From: Xylaria sp. FL1777 | Taxonomy: Eukaryota; Ascomycota; Sordariomycetes; Xylariales; Xylariaceae | Direction of reading: 5' to 3' | DNA length: 64,000 bases | Assembly: GCA_022578965.1 (NCBI GenBank) | Contig: MU400676.1 | Location: 28,058 to 92,057 of the forward strand | In this document: piece after piece, positions 49,301 to 62,900 of the stretch | Layout of the letters: the number at the start of each line of letters is the position of its first letter | Numbering within the stretch: position 1 is the stretch's first letter | Translations under genes and position numbers: made by a program | Notes under the pieces: model-generated | Databases searched by the model: none | The model's input: only the letters and a program-made list of their open reading frames with translations | What the model was told of the DNA's origin: nothing

Positions 49301-52300
49301 AATAATAAGCAGGTTTTATATATAATTAATATAGCTATATTATTTTAAGCAGCTATATTTTTAAAATTTATGTTTATATAAAACGCTTAAAAAGCTTTAT
49401 ATAAGTGCTAAATTAATATATATTAAAAACTTTTAAATTATATTATATATAACTTTAATATAAACTTTTTGTTTAAAAAATTTTAAAACTAAGTTAAAAT
49501 TATAAATATAAAGTGCTAAAAAATGCTTATTAAAGCTTATTAAGCTATTAGTAAAATAAAAAAAGCATATAAATTTTTTTATTATATATATAATATATTA
49601 AACGCTAAACTAAGTTATTATATAAAAAATAAGTTAACTTTATAAACAGCAATTAAAGCTTTAAATAATACTGCAAAGCTTAATAGCTTAATTTTAATGC
49701 TTTTTATATTTAAGGCATATTTAAAAGTTAATTAAGATTTTTTTTTTTTGCTAAATATTGTATAAAAAGCTAAAGCAATTAAAAAAGCTATAAAAATGCT
49801 TTATAAAAAACAATCAAAAGTTAAAATTAGCTATATAATTTACGAACGTAATAAGCTAGCTTTATATAAAGTATTATTTTTATTTTTATATAATAAAATC
49901 TTTATATAACGTTAAAAGCAAAGCTAAAAAAAACCGTACAAAATATAGTTAATTAAAAAACCTAATATAATTATTAATTTTATAAATAGCTTAATTTGCT
50001 TTAAATAAACATAAGTTAAATTATATTATTATATAACTAAATATACTTTAGCAAATAATAAAAAAAAAATTATAATTGTTATAAAACTAGCAATAAAACT
50101 AGTTATATAAAAAAAATACAAAAAACTTAAAAAAGCTAAAAACTTTTTTATAACATTTGTATAAAACATTAATAACTTATTTTTAACTTTAAAAAAAAAA
50201 ACTATGCTTTAGTAGTAAAGTTATATAAAAACAGCATTATTAGCACTTTTAGCGCTTTATTTAAAAAATTAAACATTATAAAAATTAATAACTTTATTAT
50301 ACGAAGTATTTTTTAGTTCGTAAAATATAACCTAAATAAACATAGTAATACTTAAATTTTTAAGTTTTATTTTATATAAAAAATTAAAAAAAAAATAACT
50401 AAACTGTATAAAAAGTTTAAATTAGTTATATAAAGCTATAATAATACAGAAAAAAAAACTATATTAATTTAATTATTAATAATTTAGCAAATAAGCTAAT
50501 AGCTATTATTAGCTTTAAGCTTTTTATTAATTTAAAACTTTAATGCTTTAAGCAAACTTTAAAATATTATATAAACGTATATATAATTAAAAAATAAGCT
50601 TGCATAAAAAATCTTTGCATAATTACTTTTTAAACTTGTTTTAAAGTATTTAAAAAAAACAATTATATAAATTATATAACTATTATATAGTTTAGTTAAA
50701 TTAAAGCTATATTAGTTTAAAACTTACTACTAATATTATTATAAAAAACTTAGTATAATAGTTTTTATATATAATTTATATTTATTGTTTTTATTAAAAC
50801 CTTTATATAAATTTAGCATTATAAGTTTATAAACAAATAATATGTTTAGCTTTATTATACTTAAATTTTTAGCAAAAAAAAAACATAAATTATATAAAGC
50901 AAAATTTTATATAAAACTAAAAAAAACTTTATAACAAGATTACTTTATTAAATTTAATAGTAATTAAGTTATTTTTTTATATAAAAAAAATATAACGCTT
51001 ATATAAAGAAGGTAAACAAATTAACTAGGTTTAATTAACTTTTATATAAAAAATGCTACATAGTAATATGTTTTTTAATATATATGTAGCATTTATATAA
51101 GCAACATTTGCTAATTAAAAGCTATATATAATTTTATAGCTACTGCTTAAATAATTAACTTAGTACTAATAAATGTTAAAAATTTAAACTATATAGTTTA
51201 ATAGCAAATAAATAATTATAATTATAAATTAATGTTTATACTGTTATATTTAAGCTATATAAAATTGTTTATTTTTATAAACGGTTTATTTGCAAATAAT
51301 ATTAATATAACTTTATAACTTAAATTTATTATTATATTTGCAATAAAGCATTATATAAAAGAAAACCTAACTTTTAAAATTAAAAAAAATATTATATATT
51401 AAAACTTTAGTAAGTATAAGCAAATAACATAAAGTATGCTAGCTAATAAATTATATAGTATAATAAATAGCTTTAATAGCATTATAGCTTTTTATATAAC
51501 GCTTTAAAAAATTATAGCTACGCTAAAAATATTTTTAATTTTTGCTATATTATATTTAAACTTAAAATTGTTATATAACTGTTTAATAAAGCTAAAAACT
51601 ATTTAAAAAAAACGCCTTATAATTAATATTATGTTATTTAAAAAGTTATATAAAAAGAAAAAAATCTTTAAAGTATAATAAATTAATAGTAAAAATAATC
51701 TAGCTAATAGGTTTATAAAAAAAACATTAAACTAAGCGTTAAAAACTTTAGTATTTATAAACTAGCTAACTATATAAATAAAAGCATTTATAAAAAAAAA
51801 ATAAAAATAACTTTTATATAAATAAATTAAAAAAGAAAAAGTTAAAAAAATACTTTTATATAAAAATTATTATAATAATTATATAATAAGTAAAAAAACA
51901 ACAAGCAAATATATTTAACTTTAAAAAAAACACTAAAAACTATAAAACATTATAAATTTTATATTTTTTTTATATAACTATTTTTTAAGCTATATATAAG
52001 TACTTAATATTTTTTTTTACTTTTTTTACTAAACTATTATATAACATTTAACTTTTTTTTATTTATTTAAATATAATAATTGTAATAAGCATTATATAAT
52101 TGCTAAACATATATAATATATGTATTACTTTAAAATTTTATTACTTATTAGCAACCTTAAAATAAAAAGCTTTTGTAGTTTATATAAGCATTTTAGCTAT
52201 ATAAAGCAACTATAATGCTATATAATTAAATAAATACTATATAAAAATAGCTTTTATAACAAATTATTTAAGCTATAATAAAAGGAATTAAAACATTATA

Positions 52301-53119
52301 TAAAATTTAAACCTTAATATTAACTAAAGGCATTAATATAACTTAAAACTTATTACTTTTTATATAATAAACAATTATTAGCAAACTATTTAAACAATAA
52401 GCCGTACAAAAAAAAATAAATATATATATTTATATATAGTAACTAAAAAAACAATTAATTGCTAAAATTACTAGTTAATAATTATATAACATTATAACTA
52501 CTGTTTTAGCTTATAATGCAAAGTTAGCAACTATTAATGTTATATTATAGTAAAGCAGTTATTATATAAGTATATATATAAAAATAACTAAGTATAAAGC
52601 TATTATAAGTATATATATATATGTATAAAGTAGTTAAAAGCAAAATAAGCAGCTATACAAAATAAAAAGTCTAAAGATATAAAAGCAATAAAAAGCACTG
52701 CAAAATTTAAGCTTTTTTTATAAATAAAGCTTAGCTTTTATACTTTAGTATATTATTAAACTTACTACTATACAAAAAAAGAACTTTTAATTAACTTTAA
52801 TATAAATTGCTTACTACTAATACTTTATTTTATATTATTAGCTAACGTTAGTTAGCTATATAACAATAAAAATAAAAGATTTTAATTATGTTAGCAATAA
52901 TTAAACTATATAAAAGTTTAAGTATTTTACTTAAAAAGCAACTACTTTTAAACTTAGGCTTTATATAACTATAAAGTTTAAAAAAAGCAAACATATAAGC
53001 AACTTTTTTTTTGCAAAAACTATAATACTAAGTGTTTAATTTTTTATAAAACTATTTTTTTTTATTTCTTTTAAATAGTATTATATAAAAGAAATTATAA
53101 TTAAAAAAAAAGTAGCTAA

Positions 53120-53384
53120 TGTTAAAATAACTAGTTATTAGTTACAACTTTTATATATAATATATATAATAGGTTTTATATAAAAACTACTTTATATAAA
53201 AGCTATTGTATAAATTAAAGTAATTTTAGTGTTAGCTTAGCTTGTATACTAGCAAAGTTCTTATATATAAAAAAGAACTTTTGCTTTATATAAACTTTTT
53301 TTTTTTTTAAATATATAAAACATAAATAGCTTATAATATAAAGATTATTATACTTTGTTTTAGCACATATATATTAAATATATA
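53120..53384 (+). repeat. Element D right (3') LTR
   Basis: Starts TGTTAAAATAAC; the same length as the left LTR, with differences almost all C/T or G/A. Confidence 0.85.
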
Positions 53385-54009
53385 GTACACCTTTTTTTGA
53401 ATTCTTTACACTTAACTATAACTTTATAAGTTTAAGCTTAATTATTAAATAATTAAAATTGCTAGAATTAGCGTAGCAACTTTTACTTATTAAGTAAGTT
53501 GCATTTTATTTATAAAGTGCAAACATAATAAAAAACAAAAAAATAATATTAAACAACTTATTTGTTAAAAATATAATTAACATATTATTAAAACTTACTA
53601 GTAATATAACTATAATATAGCAACGTTTTAATAAAAAACATAAAGCTAATAGACTTTTTAATGTATAAAAAATAGTTAATAAAATTATAAAACTAGTACT
53701 ATAACTGCTAATAAAAGAAAAAATAGCAAAAAAAATCTTTTTTTAAAAAAACGCAAAAAAAGCGCAAATAGCGCATATATTAAAAAAAGCCCAAAAAAAC
53801 CAGCAAAATATAAAGCTTAACAATAAAAATAACTTTAATACATTTATAACTTGCTATAACTTAAATGTTGCTATAAAAGCTAACTAAAAAAGCATTAAAA
53901 ATACTATTTAAAGGCTTTTTTAATAAACTTTATTAAACGTAAATATATTAAAATCTTAAGTATAAATAATAGTTTTATAGCTAGCTTGCAATAATAAAGC
54001 AATATTATT

Positions 54010-54196
54010 TAAATAAAATAAAAAAATATTAATTAAAGTTAAAAAATAAGCTAATAACCTTAAAAATAAAACATTAGCTTATATTATTAAAGCAATAAAT
54101 ATAGCACTTATAAGCAATAATATAATTATTACTAAAAAGCTATATAACAAAAATATAATAATTATTTTTAAAAAAGTAATACTTTAAAAAGCTAAA
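54010..54196 (+). pseudogene. LINE ORF1 relic in B2
   Basis: The counterpart of the B1 ORF1 block. The plus strand reads IIKAINIALISNNIII and then KKLYNKNIIII, so the Ser and Ala still visible in B1 have become Asn, Ile or Thr. Early codons are lost, and it has no start of its own. Confidence 0.5.
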
Positions 54197-56927
54197 AAAA
54201 GAAAATAAATTATAAAAGCTTTTAAAAAAAAGTTAAAAATACAATAAAAAAAAGCAGCACTAATAATAAAAAGTATTTTAGTAAAATATATTAAAGTAAT
54301 ACATTTAAACGAAAATTTATTATAGCTATTATATAGCAAACATTTTAAAGTTATAAAGTGTAAAAAAATGCTATTTAAAAACGTAAAAGCTAAATTTGCG
54401 TTAATATTATTATATATAAGCAGTATTATAATAATTAAAACAATATATAAAAATAGCTTTTTATAAAAAGCTTAATTATTTAATTATAAACTTTTTGCTA
54501 TAAAGCTTAAAGTTATATAATGCTTTAATTGTTATAAATATAAATATATAACTAAATATTATTATAAAAACTTAAAGTATAACGATTATTTAGCTTTAAA
54601 GCACTAAAAAAATAAAAAAAGCTGCTTAATAAAAATATAAAAAATAAAGCAAAAATGCATAAATTATAAAAAAGCATACGTAGTATAAAATAAAGCTTAC
54701 TAAAAAAAAGTTAAATAAAAAAACAAAGCAAAAGTAATATATATATTATAATTTAAAAGCTTTTAAAGTGCTAAAAAAGCAATAATAATAAGCAAAAAAA
54801 TAAATAAAAATAGTTTAAAAATGCTAATAGCGTTAATATTTATAAAACTAAAAAAAAAAATTTTATTAGTAAAAAATTAATAAACTAATAATATAAACAA
54901 AAATTTATTTTTATTAATTTAATAATATATAATATTGCTTTTTAAAACATTATAAAATTTAAAAGCAATATAGCATATATATTGCAAAATAATAGCTTTA
55001 ATTATATAATAGTTTAAAAATTAATAATTAATAAATATAATAATATATATTGCTTTAATAGTAATAGTTACTAAGTTATTTAGTTAAAAAGTAAAGCTAT
55101 GCTATATATAAATAAAAAAATTATAATAAAAATACTAGCAAAAAACGCTAATAAAAACTAAGCAAAAGTTATAATAAGCAATAATAATTTAGTAGTAACT
55201 TTATAATTAATATATTTATTAAATTAAAAAAAAACAGTTTAATATAGTTTAATTTAAAAAACATATAAAGTAAGCAAGCTAAAAAAACGTTATATATTTA
55301 TAAATAACTTTAATTTTTATTACTTATTATAAAATTTAAAAAGCAAAAAAAGCTAAAAAGTAAATAAATTGCTTAAGTTTATTATATAATAAAATTTTAT
55401 GTTAATTATTTTTTAAAAAAAAATAACTAAAATAAAGCATAAATAAAAAAGCTTAATAATAAACTTAATATAAATATTTAGTAATTTAGTTATTATTTAT
55501 TAAAAGAACTTAAAGTAGCTAAGTTTTAACTATAAAGTATTAAAAATTATAATTAATTTAAAAGTAGCTTTGCAAAAATACTTAAAAAAAACAAAAAAAT
55601 AAAACTAGCTTAAATTAAACAAAAATAAAGCAGCTATAAAAGCAAAAGCTATTATTATAAAAATATATATACTATATATATTTAATAAGCTAAATAATGC
55701 TTTTAACTTTTTAATTTAATAACTAGTAAAAATAGCAAATAAAATAACGCTTAAAAAAACTATAAAAAAAAAACATTAAGTATTATTTTAGTAGTTTTTA
55801 AAAGTAATTTAAATAAAAAAAAAAGCAAAATAAGCGTACTATAAATTTTAAAGCAAAAGAACTAAAGCAGCTTAGCAAGCTTTTAAAAAAAAAAAAAAAG
55901 CTTTTAGTAATAAAATAAAAAAAACGTAAAAATGCAGCTAAAAATAAATATTTATAAAAACATTTAAAAATTTTAAATTATTATAAAACTTAGCTAAATA
56001 AGCAAAGTTTGCTTATAAGTTAGCTTTAAAAGTTATTATAATTTTATTATTAAAATAAACAAAAAATAAGCTGTTTTTTATTAATACTTTTAAAAAAAAA
56101 TAGCTTTACTAATAAAACGCTTTTTTTTTGCACTATTAACAAATTTATTTAATATACTTATAAAAAACTTAACTTATAATAGCTATTAAAAATTTATAAT
56201 TAATATTAATACAAAAAAAAAATATAATATTATTAATATAAAAATTAGCGCTATAAAAAGCGCTAAAAAATAACTTATTACTTAATCGCTTTTTTAAAGC
56301 TTATAAACTTGCTTTAGTAAAAAAAATAGCAATATTTTATATTGCTAACTTTTTATTAAAGTATTACTTAATATAATTTAAGCAAACAAAAATAATAGTT
56401 ATATTTAAACTTAAAAAGTTAAAAAAAACTAAAAAAATAGCTAAAAAATAACGCTTTATTATGTTTATTTATATAATAAAAAAAATACTAAAAAAGAAAT
56501 TATATTATTATATAATAAAAATAGGTAAACAAAAAAATTTTTTGCTAAATAATTAAATAAATAATAAATAAAACAAATTAATAAACGTAGCTATTAAACT
56601 AATATTAAAAACAGCAAAAAAAGCAATTAGCAAAAAAAGCATAGCGTTTTTATTATAGCTAAACATTATAAAAACTTTTAATACTATTAATAAAAAAAAA
56701 TAATATATATTTTATAATAAAAAAGCTTTTTTTTTTAAATAGTTATATAAGTAAACTTTTTTATATTAAACTATATAGTATATTTTTGTTTTAATAAAGC
56801 AATATTTTAGCTAATAGTACTAAAAGCTAAAATTTTTTAAAAGTGTTTACTTTTATTTTTTTTTTTTTTTTTATATATTTTAATACTTTATAATAACTTT
56901 ATTATATATTAAAAGCTAATAATAATT

Positions 56928-57077
56928 AGTTTTCTTAATAATATTAATTTTATTATAGTAAACTTAAATATAAAGTAAAACTATAAAGCTTTAAAAGCAG
57001 CATAAAAAATATATAAAAGCTAAACAAAATAATATAAAATAAAGTTTATATTATAAAAAAGCAAATTAATATACTTT
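56928..57077 (+). pseudogene. LINE reverse transcriptase relic in B2
   Basis: Same frame and length as 29042-29191. It reads S-F-L-N-N-I-N where the catalytic F-x-D-D stood, and ends near S-K-L-I-Y-F. Both catalytic Asp codons are AAT. The conserved spacing in two copies supports the identification. Confidence 0.65.
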
Positions 57078-58052
57078 TTTAGCAGCAAAATAACGCTTAT
57101 ATAAATAATATACTTTTTTAATGCAATAGTATACTTAAAAAATAGCATAAAGTTTTTAAAAGTATAATTTAATAAAAACATAAAATAAAAAAAATATTTA
57201 GCAATATTTAAAAAAAACTAAACATTTAGTTATATATAATAATTAAGCTATAAAACTTTATATAAAGCAATAATGTAATAAAAGCAAAACAAATATATAT
57301 TATAATAATATAAAGCATTTTAGCTTATAATATAATAACTTAATATAAAAACTTTAAAAAAAATAAAGCAAAAAGTATTGTTAATTTATTAGTAATAACT
57401 TAAAATAAGTGCTTTAAACATATAATTAAAGCTTTTAAAGCAACTAAAATAAAGCACTTAAAAACTAAAATAAAGATTTTTTGTATTAATTTATATTTTA
57501 ATAATAAAGCAATAATTTATAAATATTATATAAAAAGTTTAATAGCTAAAAAGTTAATTTAAAAAGCAACAAAAAAAATTAAAACTTTTATTTAAAATAT
57601 AAAAGTTTAAAAAGCTAAAAACTAAACAAAAAGCAAGCTTATAAGTAATAATAAAAGCATAGCTAAAAAAAATTTAATATTAATTTTAAACTTTTAACAA
57701 AAAAAAAATTAAAAAAAAAAAACTTAAAATTATACTAAAAAAAAATTAAATAAGCAAATAAAACTAAACTAAAACAAATAGCAATTATTTAATAATAGCT
57801 AAATAAAAGCTTAATAAAAATAAAGCTTTTAAAAAGTATAATAAATTATTAAAGCATAAAGCAGCTATAATAATGTAAATATGTATTAAAAAAATAAAAC
57901 TAAAGGTATTTTTGCATAAAAAAAAAGTTTTAAGCTTTTTTACTCTTTTTTGCAAATATACAAAAAAAAAAAAAACTTTTTAATATATAATCCTATATTA
58001 TAATTTGCTAAAAAGCAAAAAAAAGCAGCTATAAAAAAGCTTTATAGCTAAG

Positions 58053-58547
58053 TGTTACAAAATTAGCACAAGAGTGGCCTTTAAAGCGGCCTAATGCTTT
58101 TATACATATTTTGCACTTTTTTCTTTGCTAGCTAAAGCTGAAGTTATGTAACGACCTACTTAGCTTACTAGGCTTACGGTAATTTAAAGCTTACTAAGCT
58201 TACGGTAATCTAAGGCTTATTAAGCTTACAGTAATTTAGTGCTTACTAAACTTGCAGTAATTTAAAAGGAATTATTACTTTTTTTACTTTTCTTTTGTTT
58301 ATATAATTATGCACTTTTTATATTTAATTACTTACTTAGTTTTAGTTCTTTAGCTATTAATTTTTTTATAACTGTTAAGCACTAATATATTTATTACTTT
58401 TAATTTTTTAAGACTTTTATTAATATATAGTAATAAAAGTACTTTAAAAATTTCCTTAACGGACTACTGTTAAAAATCCTATTATTACTTGCAAATCAAA
58501 ACTCTAAAAGCAAACCTATTATATTAATATATAATAAGTCCGTTATA
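58053..58547 (+). repeat. E2 left (5') LTR
   Basis: 495 bases, starting TGTTACAAAATTAGCACA and ending GTCCGTTATA. It carries four 26-base units starting at 58163, 58189, 58215 and 58241. It retains AACGACC, ACGG and GGCC sites lost in both E1 LTRs. Confidence 0.85.
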
Positions 58548-59889
58548 TTTTAATAGCTTTTTAATTAATAGGACTTAATATACAAAAATAAATACTGGTA
58601 TAAAAAGTTAAATAATAAACAATTTATAAAATAAACTTTTAAAGGTATACTAAAAAAATATTTAAAAAACAAAAATGCTAAATAGCATTATATAAGTAAA
58701 CTTTACTTAATAACTAATAAATTAAATCTAGGTTATGCTACTAAAAATAAAAAGTTAAAAATTAAGTTTAAAAGTTTTAAAGACTTTTAAAACTAGCAAC
58801 GTACTAAAATAATAAACTTTAGTATTTTTATTAGCTACTTTTATTAAAAAAAAAATAGTAGCAAAAAAAAAAAAGTTAAATAGCAGTAGTAAAAAAAAAC
58901 TAATATTAATGCTAACGCTACAAAGCAAACTAATTGCTTTAATTTAAAAAGCAGCTTAAACATTAAGCGTTATAACCTTTAAATTAGCATAAACTTTAGC
59001 AATAGTAATTAAAGCAGCAATAATAACTGCTATTATAATAACAAGTTAAAGTTTTAAACAAATAATTATATTATAACTAATATTAATATTACTACTAGTA
59101 AATTTAATGCTTACTTTTATTACTATTATACTTAAAGTAATAACTTAAGATAAAAAACTTAACTTTTTATTATTATTGCTGCTTTTATTATTAGAATTAT
59201 GTATAATATTAAAAATACTAAATATTAAAAGTTTTAAACTTACTGCTTTAAAGCTTTATAATAAATCTATAAATATAAAAACCTTTTTAATTTACGTTAA
59301 ACTTTATTTAAAATAGCATTTTACTATTATTACAAAAAAAGATTAAAAAGTAATAATTACTTTATAATTTTTATTAAAAGAAGTATTAAAATAGTTTTAA
59401 TTTATTTTAAAGGATTTTTTAAAAGCTAACAAGTTAACTAACTTTAAGCTAAAAACAAAAAAGATTTTTAAAAATTACGTTAAGTTTAAAAATTAAATAA
59501 AAGCACTATTTAAAAATACCTAAAAAGCAAAACATGCAAAAAAAGCACTTTATTGCTTAAAACAAATAAAAGCAGCAATAAATTACGCTATAAAGTTTAA
59601 ACAATTAATAGTAATTTTAAAATTATTTAAGCTTATATTATTTTACTTATTTTATAGTAAACTTAAAACCTAAGTTTAAAACAAACTATGCAAAATAAAT
59701 AAACTAGCAAAGATTAATATATATATTAATATAGCTATTATAATTAATTAATAATTATTTAATTAATACTTTAAAACTAAAAGAACTAAAAAAAACAAAA
59801 AAAAGAATACTTAAGAAAGTATTAAATAAAGATTTAAGCAAATTAATAAAATCTAAAAATAATAACCTTAAAATATGTTTAAAGTTAAA

Positions 59890-59931
59890 TATTATAATTG
59901 TAAAAAAAAAGAACACTTTTAAAAACAATGC
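59890..59931 (+). pseudogene. Gag zinc-knuckle relic in E2
   Basis: Fourteen codons read Y-Y-N-C-K-K-K-E-H-F-stop-K-Q-C. This is the CCHC zinc knuckle C-x2-C-x4-H-x4-C with the first Cys changed to Tyr (TGT to TAT) and one stop. Such knuckles bind RNA in Gag of LTR retrotransposons. It lies 1.34 kb from the LTR end, a sensible place for the end of gag, and fixes the plus orientation. A minus-strand frame at 59755-60003 overlaps it and looks like an antisense shadow. Confidence 0.7.
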
Positions 59932-62900
59932 TAATTTAAAAAAAAAAACAGAAAAAAAAGTTACAAAAAAAGAAAAATTCTTTAACTTAAGAAAAAAATA
60001 CAAGTTATAAAAGTTTAAAACAATAAGAAATAATAAAGCAACTTAAAAAATATGTTTTTAAAGCAAAAGTATAAAGTTGCTATTTTAAGTTAAAATAAAA
60101 GTGCTATACTAAACAACTCTAAATACTTTATTTATATAAGTTAAAATAAATAAGCATACAAATATTATTTAAAAGTTTTGCAGTTATTAAAACAAATTAC
60201 AAAAAAATATATTTACTATATAAACAATTAAAATTATTTAATATATAACTTAAAAAAATAGTTTAACTAAAAATAATAAACAATAAAAAGTAATAAGTTA
60301 ATATAGTTAGCAAACTTATAAAACTATAAAAACTTTAAACTATTAAAGCTTAAAATATAGCTTTAAAAAAAATTATGTTTAAAGAAATAAAACTATAATT
60401 ATAAATAATATAATTATTAAACTAATTATAAACTATTAAAACATTTAGTTGCTAAATAAACTTAAAAAAACAAAACTTATAAAACTTTAAAATAAAAATA
60501 AATAAAATTAAAAGCTATAAAAAACACTACAAAAAAAAAACTAATAAAAATAAACGAAATATTTTTATAGCTTAAACTGCTTTAAATATAACAAAATAAA
60601 AAAGCACTAATAGTTAGCATAAAAACTAATATGTTTTAAAAACTAAAGCTAGCAATTTAACTAATTACTAAAAGTTATTACTATAATAAAACTATAATAA
60701 AAAACAATAATAATATTTTACGCTTAAAAAATCTAAAACATAATAAAGTATTATAAAATTGTTATATAATATATTATTGCTACTAATATTTACTTAATAA
60801 ACTAAAAAATAATTAATTTTTTAAACAAATTATAAAAATAAAAATATAGAACTTTTATGAATTAAAGTAGTTAGTTATAACTATAGTTTATTATAAAGAT
60901 TTACAAAGATTTGCAACATTTAAAAAGAAGTTTAATTGTATTTATAATATTAGTTCAAAAAAATATAAAAACAACTATTGTAAATATTACTAGCTAATTA
61001 AAGCATAATTATACTAAAAAATAGTTGCTAAAAGCAAAAAAGCTTAAAAATTACAATTTAAAGCTTGCTTAAAAGCAAAAATAAAACAAAATATAATAAT
61101 ATCTGAAGTACTAAATAAAACAAACATTTAAACATTTTATAAAAAAGAATTAAAAAACAAAATAAGCATTTGTTAAAAAAGCAGCAAATAGCTAAAAAAA
61201 CTAAAGCCTTACATAAAGTTTAATATAATAATTAATAAAACTAATTTAAAGTTAAACTTATATATTAAAAAAAAAAATATAACACTTTAATTAATTTAAA
61301 AACATAAGCTAATATAATTTTACTTAAAGTAATAAAACAAAATAAAATTTTTTAAAAATATAAGCAAAAATCTTAAAAAATTAAAAGATTTAATAAAAGT
61401 ACTTCTAGCTATAATAATAGTTACATACTTAAAAAAACCAAACTTTTTAATATATTTATATAAAAATACAAAAAATAAATTATATTAAATATTGCTAATA
61501 TATTTAATTATAATATTATTTTAAAAATACTATAGCTAAAAATTAGCAACTTTTTAATTTAATAAAAAGCAAAAACTATTAATTAAAAAAGTAAAAAACA
61601 AAGCAAAAAAATTAGAAAAATTGCAAAAAAAATCTTAAACAAAATACTAAAAGTATATTACAGATTTTATAAACTATTTAAAAAAAAAAAAAAAAGAAAA
61701 CTTTTTAAACATAGCTTATAGAACTACTATATTTTTATTAAGAAAAAATGTTAACTAAAGCTTTATTAAGTATATTATATAAGCTTAAACAAAACAAATG
61801 CTTTATAGAAATATATTTAAAAAAATCTAGCAAAAAGATTTTTAAAAAAATCTTAATTATTTGCTAAATATTTTATAATACTAGTACTTAAAATAAACAA
61901 TAAAAAACAACTAATTAATAAAAAAGAAAAACTAATATAGCAAATAATAGTTAACTATTAATTATTAAATGTAATTATTATTATAAATAAATACTTTTTT
62001 ATTTTATTAGTAATTATAAAAGAAAATATTAGCTAAGCAAAATAGTTTATAGCAGTTAATATTTTAAATAAATATTATGTTATTAAAATAGCTAAAAAAA
62101 AAAAATAAAAAACTGCTATATAAATAATATATAGATTATATAAGTATATAATTATGCTATAAAAACTATAAAACATATTAGCTAGCTTTTAATACATAAT
62201 AATAACAATTTTACAGAAGTTTTTAAATAAGTTTATGTTTATTTATTTAAATAATATTTTAATTTATTTTAAAACACTAAAAAAACATAAAAAACACGTA
62301 ACTTAAGTATTAAAAACACTTAAATAAGCAAAATTATAATTTAATACAAAAAAGTATATATAGCATACATAAAAAATCAACTTTTTAAGATTTATAATTA
62401 CTTTAAAACAAATATAAATTTAACAGTTAAAAATTAATATAATATAAAACTAAAAAATATTTAACTTAGCTACTATTATAAACATATAATAAGCATTAAG
62501 ATTTTTAAACTATATTTAAATATTAATTTAAAACTTTGAAAAAATAGCGTTTTATTTTATAAAGTACACAAAAAAAAAATACAAAAAAAAATCCTTTTTA
62601 ATTTTAAAGAAAGCCTAAAAAGCTTTTAAAAAACTAAAACTAAAAGTTATTTTTAACCTTATAGTTAAACTACTTAATCTATAAAAAAAAAAAGAGCTAA
62701 AAACAAATGCTTTAAATAGTATAATTGCGGAAGTTTTAAAACAACTAAAAAACAACAAAAAATAGCACTTAATAGCTTATTACTTTAAAGCACTACAAAA
62801 TGCAGCATTATAATACTTTATATATAATAAAAAACTGCTTATAATTATTATAATACTTAAAAAATAAAAACCGTTTTTTATAAAAACTATAAAGCTAATT

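Larger units (their letters stand above)
46059..53384 (+). mobile_element. LTR retrotransposon D, dead, 7.3 kb
   Basis: Two direct LTRs of equal length (265 bases by my alignment; 261 if the last TATA is flanking) enclose 6.8 kb. The LTR begins TGTTGGAATAAC, a start like that of Ty1/copia LTRs, so a copia-type element is likely but not shown by any polymerase motif. An A-run just before the right LTR (53101-53111) fits a polypurine tract and plus orientation. No matching target duplication is found: ATTAA precedes the left LTR and neither TATAG nor GTACA follows the right one. LINE B2 starts immediately after. The palindrome TTATATAA and its shorter forms are unusually frequent across the interior. 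Confidence 0.75.
53387..58052 (+). mobile_element. LINE B2, dead, interrupted by E2
   Basis: Collinear with B1 from about 25499 (shared TTTTTTGAATTCTTTA) to about 30170 (shared GCAGCTATAAAAAAGCTTT). The match is cut at 58053 by the left LTR of E2, and the LINE 3' end must lie beyond the window. It is more mutated than B1 in places: the MHF of the polymerase block is IYF here. The first few bases seen in B1 are missing or altered where B2 meets element D. Confidence 0.8.

Noticed and set aside
59755..60003. 82-codon minus-strand frame
   Set aside because: Directly opposite the Gag zinc-knuckle relic of E2 on the plus strand.
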